Assembly (NCBI GenBank): GCA_036362985.1 | Contig: JAYGXS010000008.1 | Coordinates: 9,355,068 to 9,419,067, forward strand | Length of the DNA stretch: 64,000 nucleotides | Origin: Ligula intestinalis | Lineage: Eukaryota; Platyhelminthes; Cestoda; Diphyllobothriidea; Diphyllobothriidae | Reading direction: 5' to 3' | Shown here: positions 47,401 to 59,400 of the stretch, in pieces | How the letters are laid out: the number at the start of each line of letters is the position of its first letter | How positions within the stretch are numbered: the stretch's first letter is position 1 | Made by a program: the position numbers and the translations under genes | The notes under the pieces: model-generated | The model's database searches: none | Seen by the model: the letters and a program-made list of their open reading frames with translations, nothing else | Told to the model about the DNA's origin: nothing

Positions 47401-50400
47401 GCGCGAAATATCCCTTAATGTGTGTATTTGGTAGCAATTAATGCCATTTAAATGCCTTATTCTAAAAAGGAACTCATCTGTCCCGCTCTACCTTGGGTCT
47501 TGCCAAAGGCCCTGACAGCCATAACAGCTAGTAGTATAGACATATATTATTGTCGGCAAAGACAAGGTCGAACCTTCATCAACGAGTGTCAGTAGCCCCT
47601 GACCTAAACCGGCTAGACAACGAGCTCGTGGCCCAATGGTTAGGGCGTGAGACTGGTCAAAAAGGTCGCGAGTTCGAGGCCCGAGTGGGGCACCACTTGG
47701 GTCTGGATAGGACTGGCTCAATGACATGTCCCCAGGACTAGTAAGTGGAAGAAGGCAAAGCCGGTTCTGATCGTGAGAGTCTTTATTCAGGCGAACACAG
47801 AGACAGCAGAAGGAATGAATCAGCGTGTCCAGTACAGCCTTTTATAAGGCGCTGGTCCTTCTAGACTGTTCCTGGTCTATCGGAAGAGAGGGGTTGTTCT
47901 GGCATGGTTTCCCACGCTGCGGCACGTTCTAGAACGTTGCAGTGCACGCGGGGGCAGGCGTCACGTGTGCTCACGACGCGCGCGGCCGGTCTGCCGGCAT
48001 GGCTTATTCGGGATGCACTGCCAGCTCTCGGCCCTGAGTGCGTCACCGTTCGCGTCCACATAACACTTACGACGGCTTATCGCAAAAGGAGTTAGGCTAA
48101 GCTGGTTGAACCCTAACTACTGCGATCTTCCAGGCCCGGTTTCTTAGAAGATGAGAGAGGACTTGGAAAGCCAGGGAGTAGGAACAATATATTTTTTACA
48201 GAGTCAGTTAGAGAATAGTTCATAGGAAGGTTGACTCGGTTTGGCGTGGAGCTCAACCGTGAGAGCCATGTGGGAGAGCAGTGCCTCGCATCCGCCGCGC
48301 ACCTGGGCGAACGACCGAGTGAGTTGCGCCTTGCCTGCTGGGCCGTGGAAGCGTAATATAACATCTGTCGCCAGTTAGACGAGGCGGAATTATCGATTGC
48401 CTATAAGTGTTGGCACCAGCGGGTCGATAATACGCGGGGTAGATCAATAATCACGGGTATAAGCTCTAGCAGGGCGTAGGTTGAGTCCGTGGCAGGATCC
48501 TACAGGCTAATAAGCCAGATGATGGCCATTTAAGTCCCCTCCCTTGACCTTGCTGGCAATACTCTCTATAGATACGATAGTAATTGAATAGATATTTCAT
48601 GATCATAAAAAATATCTTTATTGCAACCGTGTTGGAAACTGGTGGTTACGTGCATTACCAAGCAGCTGCGGCGTCTCTGTATTTACGCTTTCCGCACACT
48701 GTTGACTATTTAATAACCCATGGGATTGCGTGTTCTCACTACTTTAGGTGATTAGTGGTCTGACTGCAAACTGGAGGTTCGATTCCCTGCTCTCGGCCAG
48801 GCTTACGGAGCTGCAGACCAACCTTATCCCCTTTCCAGGCATGCGCTTCCTTCAATGTAGCCTGGCGCCTATCATCAGCACTTGCAACCCAGACGCCCCC
48901 GGTAAGTGCTAGCAGTCATCGGTGAGGTTATATAGAGCGGTTGGATATTTCCCTATCTAGAATAGTCAACTACTCAAAAATTTTCAGTAGGTTGAACTAC
49001 CTATAATCTTCCGTTTTCTATACACCACCCATCGTTCCAGCTGGGATTTGCTGAAGGCATTGAACTGCAGAGCGGTTCCTCGAAGGCAACCGCATTCCAC
49101 AATTGCTATGCTCGGCAAACTAAGAAAAGTTGGCCTTTTGATCTAACCAAGGGAATTATCGCTTACTTGCAATTTTTAAGTAGGGTTATTTACACAATCT
49201 CGCCACCTTTGTTCTTCTTTGAACTTTTTCCCAGTTGGTGTTGGTGATACCACTGGAAAATGTCTTTCAGTTACCTCGCCCGAGGTTTGGGCACACTCCC
49301 CCTCCATATACGCGTTCGCCGTTGGTCGGGCGGAGGGTAAGCGATAATATTAAAGCTCATTTTAGTGTCTTCTCCCAAGGTTTGAGTACGCGACCCAACT
49401 TGCCCTCGTAAATTTCTTATTATACAAAAATATTGGGATTTAATTTGTTCTCTGACATGCCCCGGCCGTCCCCTCCCCGAAAATCAGGTGAACGTTAGCC
49501 CGCGTGGTGCGCTTCACACTTTGTCCATGCGACACCACGATATAATCTTACCCAGTCATCTTATGCAATTTCTGAGCAGCAGTGCACAAGACTACGGATG
49601 CATAGCCGCAACTGGCTACTAAAGATAGTAAAAAACGGGGATCAGGAGCATCCCTCTCTTTTCGGGCCTAGAACCAACTGTAGTCTAACGCCGCGATGTC
49701 ACCGTCTAATTACGCCTTGGGTGAGGCTCTAATGGAGGTATAAAATAAGAAGGCGAATGTTCGCAATTAGAGCGTACAGATTGGGCCAATCAGACTGTGG
49801 CCTCAAGAGCGAGAGATAATATGTCGAGCGGCTTTCGATCTGACCAGATTGGTAGGGCAGAACACTGATCATGGCCAGTGGCTTGATCGATCTCATCACT
49901 CGCGCGACTTGTACAGATCGATAGTTCACCGTGAGATGAGTAATCAGGACAGCGTGATAACGGGTGGTTCGACCTGTCCCCAAAACCAGGGAGATAAGAG
50001 GTAGCGTTAACATTAGGGTTAGGGTTAAAGCAAGAATTTCGTTAGGTTTAGTTTTGTGATTAAGTTCGGGACCCGCGATAATATTTGTATTAGGATTGGC
50101 CTGATGATTAACGCTTGCACTGGACATGATGGTGATCATGCCGGATCGGGCCAACCTCGATAGTATCACGGATTGCACTTCTCCACGCTAGGTTTGAGGA
50201 TTGTGTCCGCATGCAATGCTACGCTTCGGCAAACCATGGCTCCTGACGCCTGGTGCGCGATGTGATGTCGATGTATGTGCTATTCTGTGATAGGAGTATT
50301 GATACTACATGGTATTTCATATACCTGTATCAACACTGAGTACTTAGACGGGCATCCTATGTTTGCAATAAGTGGGATAGATGGAAATATGAGCTAGTCA

Positions 50401-53400
50401 AGTATAACAAGGAGAGTACTGCCCTCACTTTCTGCTGGGGATGTGCCCATTCCCACGACTACTCCGTTAGCATACGCCTAACAGATTGATAGCCTGCGCA
50501 AGCGGTGCACCACTCCCAGGCCCGCGAAATCCTCCTACGCAGCTGTCACGAGAACGCGACGTGACTATCGATTTTCCCCTGATCATGATTGGCCCATGTC
50601 GCTCGATGTCTCCCTCGCGTTCCCCTTTAAAGTACATGCACGTTGTGTCTGACTCGACTTTGCGCTTGCTTGCACTAACACGCTGTACCATGCTCTTGTC
50701 CGAGTAGACGCTTTGTTTGGCCGACTTGTCTTCTCACTATCTCTCTGACGGGCTCTTTGGGGTACCGGTTCGTGCTGATTAGAAGTATCAAGGCGGGCCA
50801 TAACACTTTCTATTAATTAATACCTACTGGTAGATGACGAACGCTGTTTTATCCTTGAGCACTTTATTGACCCCATTTTCTGTTGAACGAGCAGAATAAA
50901 ATGTATACTTAGTGTCTGCTCTGTGCCTGATCATAAATACGAATTCCGATCGCTCGTTCTTTGAATAGAAAAGTCGATAACAACACCTCAAAGTTGCGGT
51001 AGAGTTACATTCCGCGTGGGTTTCGGATCTTTGCAGGTCCACTCACGCTCACCCTTTCGCTACCTGGTGTGTCCAATAAGGGCCCTAGCTACATAGGAGT
51101 TGGGATAGGCATGGATAAATAATCTCCTCGTCTACGCGGACTACGACATCGCTGGTCCTTTCTAACGACAGAACAGGTTGCACAGGAAGTTCCAACGAGT
51201 GAGGAGACACAATCCAACTACCATATATTGATTTAGTCTGACTTACAAAACTGCTACTGAGACCGATCGCTGAGTATAAGACAGCCTTAGGAAACCGTAA
51301 TTGAGGGCTGGACGTCAGTTCTGGTCAGTGCTGATGGTTGTATCCTTCAGTTGGTCAGTCGCCGCTGCTCGCCATCTCCAGCTACCTACACGCGTACAGA
51401 TAAATCTTCCAACTAGTATTCAAACGTCATGGGATTTCGTTGATGATTGTTCACCGACCACTAACGAAACTCGCTTGTCCCGCTCTGTCTTTGGGTCTCG
51501 TTCCTCGGTTCCTATCTGCCTTAGACTACTAGCCACTACGATTGCTCTTAGGGCCCGAGAAATGAGGCCAAAACAGAGCGGGTGAGTTCCGACAGCGGTC
51601 GGTAAACGTTCATCTACGAGTGTCAATATCTCCTGACCTAAACCGGCGAGAAAATGCGCTCTTGGTTCAGTTGTTAGGGCGTTAGATTCTGATCAAACGG
51701 TCGCCAGCTCGAGGCTCGGGTGGTGCACCACTTGAGGCCGGGTATGACTGGCTGAAGGGGCCATTCCAGCCTCCCTTGTCTTTGCTGGCAATGCTATCTG
51801 CCCATACCACTAAAACGCGTAGTATTCAGCTCCTGCCAGGATACAACCTATTGGAGAAATTTCCCGGGTACAAAAGCATGGGTGAGATCATGCTTGCAGA
51901 ACACCTGGGATAAGTTGGTTACCGCAAACTGTGGCCTCTGTACAAACCGTGCCCTCAAGGCTGAGCTCTCGCAATGACTTCGTCATTATGGACACTTTAT
52001 GGATTATTTTACTGGGCGGCTTTTGCGGCACAACTGATTCCTTCAGTCTGAAATGTGTCTTGTGGAAATACACGAATATTAAACAGCGATAGCATAAATT
52101 AATTAGAAGAGCGGAGCAGCGACCTCTAAGCTGGTGCTCGATATTACCGATATTTCAGCATACTTCAGTCTATTAAAGGGTAATAGTCGGTGCCTTTGAG
52201 GGCCCGATTGAACACTCTGTAAAGTAAAAACTAAATAAACCTGCTACTGTGATGTTCTCAGTAACATAGGCATACGTGGATGTCACGGGATGTCATAGGA
52301 TGTCACCACAAGTCTCTGAGTGCCTCTCAATTTTCACCTTGCAGCTGTGGGTTATGAAAGTCTTCTGGCGCAATGCCTCAGCGATGACAACCAGCTGGCC
52401 CGTTCAGAATTTTCACTCGATGACTCCCTCTTCATGGCCTGTGCCCTGCTCTATCGTGGGAATGCCTCTGCTGCCACAGTGAACGCCTCAGTTGATGATG
52501 CCAGGCGACAGGGGAAGTTGAACTTTGCTGACTGGTCACCTTGCGGTTACAAGGTAAGCCTCAACTGCCCTTCCTGATGACCTCTACAGTCTTGTTTGAA
52601 CTATGCGCGATACTGATTTCCCTACTAAATGTCGGTTGGATTTCAAACAGCTCTTGACTCTAGCTGTCCACATACGAAGGACGCTGCACTCAGCTCACCA
52701 CTAACGTTATCACGACAGCAGGTGACACATGATTATTATATTACTATTTATGTAACAGTAACTATATATTATTACTATTTAAAATAACCAATAAATGCTT
52801 GCTTTCGCCTCCACGCATGTAATCGACGTTTTTTTCTTCAATTTTTTCCGTCGCATCCATACATTTCCTAGCCAATTCGTTACCACTAGGGAGCCCAAAG
52901 GCGCTCGCCTATCCTTCTCTCAATAAAGCCGGTACAGATACTGATGAAGACGTCACAGAGACGACCACTAAAATATCAAAGATAACAGTTCGCCCATCGC
53001 GAACAGCGATATTGACCGCGTGCTCGTATCGCACGGGGGACAGAAGGACACTGATTTTTGCTGCATCAACCATACTCTTTCTTATGTCCCTCCCTCCTGG
53101 GCCCGGTGTCCAATCAGAGTCAAGAAGACCGGAGCACGGAGGCATGCACAGTAGATGATAGAAATAAACAGTCCACCCCACTCTCGCCTTGTCTGCACAC
53201 AATCGACAAGGTCTCCACAGAGAACAAACAGGAGGCGACTCGGATCTCATCTGAATGGGGAGGTCGTAGTGGCCAAAGTAAGAAGGAACCATTACAGCCT
53301 GTCTCCACCCTGGGATGACCAAAGGTACCCCGTCAGTTGAAAGCCTTCCACACGAAACCTTTTAGCGCTCCAGGATAGTTTAGATGCGCGACATCCTGAA

Positions 53401-56400
53401 GGATATATCGAGGAATTAAGGCTAATCTAGTAAACTCTTGTGGCTGCGATCTTCCAGGTCCGGTACTTTAGGAGAGGAAAGAAGTCATGGAAAGACCAGA
53501 GTGGTAGGAACAGTATATTCCGTACAGAAGGAATGAAGAATAGGTAGGAAGATATTTGACTGTCGAAACACACGTCCAGCCGCGAAGGAGGCGAGGTCTG
53601 AAGTGATTTCTAGCCACTGTCACCACAGTGAGGTCAACCTGCTAAATGAGGCTGGCCTCCTACCGCGTGAATCTCGTTTGACAGATTGAGGTCAAACCCC
53701 TATGGATTGAGGCTAAGAAAAGGAGGTACAGTTATGCGAGTACTGCACGCAACTTTCCTAAATTTTTTAATGTTTGATCATTTCTCGCATACCAGCGGGA
53801 ACGCATTTACGAAAACTTATCAATAATAATGAGCAGCATTAAGCATATTAAGTACTTAAAAGAACTATAAGAAGTACTAAGTATTTTTTAAGAAAAATAA
53901 AATTTTCTTGATAATTCCTAGCTTGTGGAGACGTCAAAGGTAGCTAAAAATTAGAACAATAAATTTGAATAGTTTGTTAAGTATAAAACTTAAAGCAACC
54001 AATTTCTTAATGCAAAATGAACTTGTCTTTAGTCAAAATATTTTGTGCATATGGTAATTAGTGCTTACTTATTTATTGAATAGCACGGAATAAAGTCTCT
54101 TATAATTTCGCTTGTTTTAGTGGCTTCACTGATAAGTTGTTAATTTGCCCTTCTGTTCGAAGTTAACATCAAAACCTTTAAAATAAGATGTAACTAAACA
54201 GCATTTACCGAAAAAGCGAGCTTTTGGATATTATTTCCTTGTAAGATTGCCATGTTGGTCAAATGGGGAAATGCTTCAAAACAGCATACCACATTTTCGA
54301 GCATACAATCTGTCTGCTAGATACCACGCATGTTGTTATTCCTAAGATTCAAAAAAAAAAGTTTTCATAGTAGGTTACCTCTTTAAAAAGGGCCTTTATT
54401 GGATATTGAGTTGACGAACTTTAGCGTATATTAACTTTTTCTAAGGTAATCTCACAGGGAAATTGGGGACTTTTGACAATTTCTTTAATTTATCCGAAAA
54501 AACGATTAGATTTGACTGAAGATGAAAGTACATACCTTTCTCTTCATAACGGATTATTTTTCACTCAAGGCGATGTATTCTAAGATCCGTACTAAACGTG
54601 CGAATGAAGAAAAACAGGCCACATATATGACCATTTTTGCAATGCTTAGTATTCTTCTGTCTGTTCCGTTTGTAAATAACGCTTGAGCGGGACCTATTCT
54701 TTACCAGAAGTATGTTTTTACCTGACTTACATATAAGAAGGTCTTCTTTAATTCCCCTTTGCGGTAAGATGTATGACAAAGTTTGGTTATGTGCAGGGTC
54801 AGAAATTAGGTTTAAAGAAAACGCGTCGAAATTTTTGTTACTGCATTTTGTGCAAAGAATTTTCACAGAATAGCTAAATATAATTTTTTAAACTCCTATC
54901 AGTGCTTTTTTCTGAAAATAAATGTGATTCCTTTAACTTCGGTTTAGTTCCATTTGATCGACTTCGCACAAAATTTTCCAGTACTGGAAGGGATTATTAT
55001 TCCACCTTTTTTACTAATTATGGAATTCTTCCACAGCACAGTGTCTATAAGAAGGTTTCTTCCTGTCTTGCCTTATAGCATGCGGAATTCCTTTTATATA
55101 AACATACTCGTGATGTAGCAAAAATGAGATCCTATTTGCCCCAATAACTTTAAATGAGAGAACAGTTTTCCAAACCAAAGCCAATCTTATTATTAAATCC
55201 ACTCAGTTGTTCAAAATAGCCTGTCCAGATATACGCTAAACTACCCGCTTAAATATCCTCCTGAAAGTTGTTTGCAGGATTCGCAGAACTGTACGTTCGC
55301 CAACAATGAGGGGTTGCGCGTCAGTTTGTGCCTGGTCTTAGGCACGCTAACAAATACCTTCGCACGAGGTCCTATGCTCCGAGTGATCTCGTTTGTGGCG
55401 TCACGTGTTAGGAGGGCATCGGGCTGCAGAGACACTTCAGATGTTCGCTGATTGACCTCGAGTTGCCAGGGTCGACTTCATTCTCTCTCTTCAAAGCAGC
55501 AGTCCACTGTCGCAAACGTCTGTGCATGTTATACGTACTTTGTCTGCTTATAATGGACCAGATTTTTAAGAGCGGAATGGACATATACCAAATACTTCAT
55601 CCCCTAACCACACGCTAACTTACTCGAGGGACGCGCTGATATTTACTCATTATACTACTAATTCTAAGTTAATAGCTATATATTATTACGATTTAGTCTA
55701 AGCAGCTGTTGCTGCTGCAGTCCGGTTGGTTTGGATCGAAGTTGTGGGGGAATGCCATAGAGACCACCAGGAGAAGGAGCTATTTCAGCCTGACACGCCA
55801 CCCTATGAAGCGAGAACTGACTTATCACAACAGTCAACGGCTCTTTGAGCCACGACTTTAAGCCTACCGCAATAGCTTAAAAGTATGCAAACAGATTATG
55901 ATGCAGATAACCGCTATCAATATCATCAAGATCATGACTGTAACCCCGACCATAACAATGACCACCAACGTTTCCACCGTCAACAACGGCATCGCATTAA
56001 AAAGTAGTCTTATTTTTACCGCTATCTTCATGAATATCAGTTACACTTTAGTTTCCATAATAGAAACAGCTACCCTTTCCTGTCGTGTGATTAATATTTT
56101 GCTACTATTGCTATAACTGCTATTATTAACAACACAAAAACTGCCTATGTTTCCAGTATAAGCGAACATACAAGTCTCATGAAGTCATCAAGAAGAAGAA
56201 GATTCGATCTCTGGGGCAACACTTTTATTCGCCTGACGTTTCGACTTCCATCTAGGATTCTTCATCAACGACATGAGCAGAAAGCAATAGCAGAAACGCG
56301 TGATACAGCATTTATAGGATACAGTTATTGCTGATCATTTATGACAACTATAATTGTTCCTTATACTTGATGCCCGGCATGCGGGCCGTGTGATCGGCAA

Positions 56401-59400
56401 GAGATCACACTGACCACAAATTTTGGCGAGCGACCCCGTACGTCAAAAAAGTCTTGGATCGGCCGCCTTCTTGCACCACGTGGAGTTGGAATCGCACACA
56501 GGCCGGAGGCAACCACAAAGTGTCAGACACTGAACAGGAAAGATTCACAGCCATGGTAATAAGTATCTGAAGTCATCTATAGGATATGGTGCATTTGCGG
56601 ACACAGCAACTACGCCGGAGAAACTGGAAGAATTGCCGAACACGCGGCAGCAAAGTAGCGAAATGATGCTTGGGCCTTAAATATACAAATTATTATTATT
56701 ATTATTATTATTGCGGCTCATTTGACGTGACCCGGCCACACATTCAAATTTGATGAGGCCGAACTTCTTGCGGGAGGTGAGCCGAGAAGTACTTGAGTCA
56801 TAGTTCATGGGCTCCTAGTCTATAAACAAGTGCAATGACCTGCCCACTTCATAGTCGGCGCTGAGGCTCAAGTTAGCCAAAGCAAATAACCACTTGGGTA
56901 ACGCATAGGCCACAGCCTCGTCTTGCGCCAACAACGGAGAACTAGATGGCTGAGCAACCACCGAACGTGATGCAAGTTCAGCAGGCCAGGGACCGCATGC
57001 CGCTTATCAAGAAATCCACACAGATAAGAGCAGTTATCGTTAATTGTCGTTATTTATCCTGCGTATGCAGTAATGACTGTGTGCTATAAATAATGCAACT
57101 TCCTGTGCACATATATCACGTTAGACAAATAAACGAGTTGTCCCAGCGATGGAATCTTCTTTTTTTCACTGCCCAAATTATCATTGTTGACGTGCATCCA
57201 TTCCTTTTGATCTTCTTCTACTGCTTCTTCCTTTTTCACCTACCACTAGTCGCCTTTGGTAACCACGTCACATGTTCACAATCATTACTTGGCAATGACT
57301 ATATATGCGTGTTCGGTGGAAGTAGTCCTTTGCAAAATGGCAGCTTATTTTATAAATTTTCGAACCTAGCTTGTAGCAACCGCGTATTGTAAACCATGCT
57401 TTGCTCGGACTCGTCTGGGGCATGCCCCGCATGGCTGATCAAGGTCACGGACGCGTCTGGCCTAACTGGCCAACCACTCCCCAAGGCCAGTTCACAAAGG
57501 ACCTTAAGGTGGTGACTGCTTACGCTCAGACACTCCCGGAACCGGCGACCTCAGAGTCGATTGCAGACATCCAGACACGGCGACTATACCCGCCGGAATG
57601 CAACTCTGGACTCCAGCCCGCTCATGGCTGGACTGCAATCATCTGGGAGTCACTTACCTATTGCTCATATTCTACTCCTTCTGTATTTAATTAAGTTATT
57701 CATAACACTATCGCCTCCCAAACCTTATAGTATTTACCAAGTTCGAAACCGTTGGGATACGCTCTACCATCTATTATCCAGCCGGACTATTTCGTATACA
57801 ACAGGCTCACCAGGTCATCGTCAGACGGATGAGAGTCGTACGAAACAGTTTATTCAAAATGCTGGCTAACACAAGATTATATAGTGGGTCAGGGTGTTAG
57901 TCTATAATCGTCAGTCGCGTGTAATTATGTGATAATTTGGGAACAAAAGTTGTCAACCGCGCGTAATTATACGGTCGATCAGGAATTAGTTGTCAACCCC
58001 ATTTAATCGTGCGGTTGGTAGTGGCTGGTTTCTGCTTCATCTAGTCCAGATAGGCTGCCGTCTTTTCCGTGCTTCCCTTAGGTTGGTGTACATCGCGTCC
58101 AATTTGACGTGCCTGTTGATGAACGAGTCATCGGAGTTGATGGCCTCTAAAAACTCATGGCCTTTCTTGTATGCGCAAGAGCCAGCAATGCAAGTTTCGT
58201 CCTATGCAAATTAGTGTCCAGTTTCTAACGTGTGCATGGCTGCTTCGGACAAGTGAAATAGTCCCTTTACCGCTCGTTGGTGTTCACGTAAGCGTATGGA
58301 GGCTGATCGGTCCTGTCTTTCTACAATAAACTGCATTGCAGCTGCCACAAGGGATCTTGTAAATGATTTCCTTTCTGTCCAACTATTTTCTCCCACTGAC
58401 CGCATAATACACCCAGGTGGCGATTATCGACTGATGCTCTGACCCACTATACCCTTGTGTAAGCCATCATTTTGAATTAACTGTTGTGTACAACTATCAT
58501 CCGCCTGACGATGACCTGGTGGGCCAACGTCGAAAATGCACAAAAATTAACTATAATTTCCCAAAGAACTTCGGTAGGAGAACCTCGTGGGGCCGCCTGT
58601 GAGGGCGCGAAGGGCCCCTCGGTCTTACGGGCTTCCGATTTTAAGGGAGAGGATGGGTGGGACATGTCAGGGAACAAAGAAGTGCACAATAATCTTGTAA
58701 AATAAAAAAAAGTTACGAGGATAAGTTGGGGCGCGTACTTAAAGCTCGGGCGGGGACACGGAAGTATGCTTTAATATCATTGCTAACCCCCCACCGGACC
58801 AATGCCGAGCGCGTGTATGTGGGGGAGTACGCCCTAACCTCAGGCGAGGTCATTGAGGTACCTTATTTAGTAGTACCGATAACCCCAACTAGAATAAAGG
58901 TTAATGAGTGCAGGAGTTGGGAGCTTGTAGAATTCACCCAACTTAAAATTTGTAAGTAAGTTTTAATTTCCGTGGTTAATTTGAATAGCCATTTTTACTT
59001 AACATACGGACTTCAACGTTTTTTATATGCGGTGGCCTTCCGAGGACCCCTTTGTAGTTCAATGCCATCATCCACTCCCTACTGTGTCGGCGGCCAGCGT
59101 GCATAAAACAGGAAGATTATGGTCAATTCAACCTACTTAAAATTTGTAAATAGGTGGTTGTAATATGTAAGGACCCTTTGGCGGCCCTAGTACGTACTCT
59201 CACCAGGATTTCTTCTACCGAAGTATTCTTCTTGAGGTGCCGATTTTATAGTTCATATACATGTATGTACTTCAGATTGGCATTTGCAACCAACCGATGA
59301 CGGCTATAGCGGCCAGTGGCATGCTCAGCGCGCCTCTAAGTCTGGTGGCTCTTTTCAACTGTACCGCCGTTCGTGGATGCCTCAACTCCATTCACCAACA

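Noticed and set aside
50013..50030. Chromosome end or fusion scar (TTAGGG repeats)
   Set aside because: Fewer than three perfect units, in a LINE tail.
49729..50178. 149-codon minus-strand frame
   Set aside because: It runs over a LINE tail and telomere-like repeats, which account for its LTLTLML pattern. No domain.
57401..57694. 97-codon frame as a tubulin-intron gene
   Set aside because: No domain motif, no repeat or splice support.
57903..58018. CRISPR-like array
   Set aside because: Three degenerate tandem units without spacers, in a eukaryotic retroelement.
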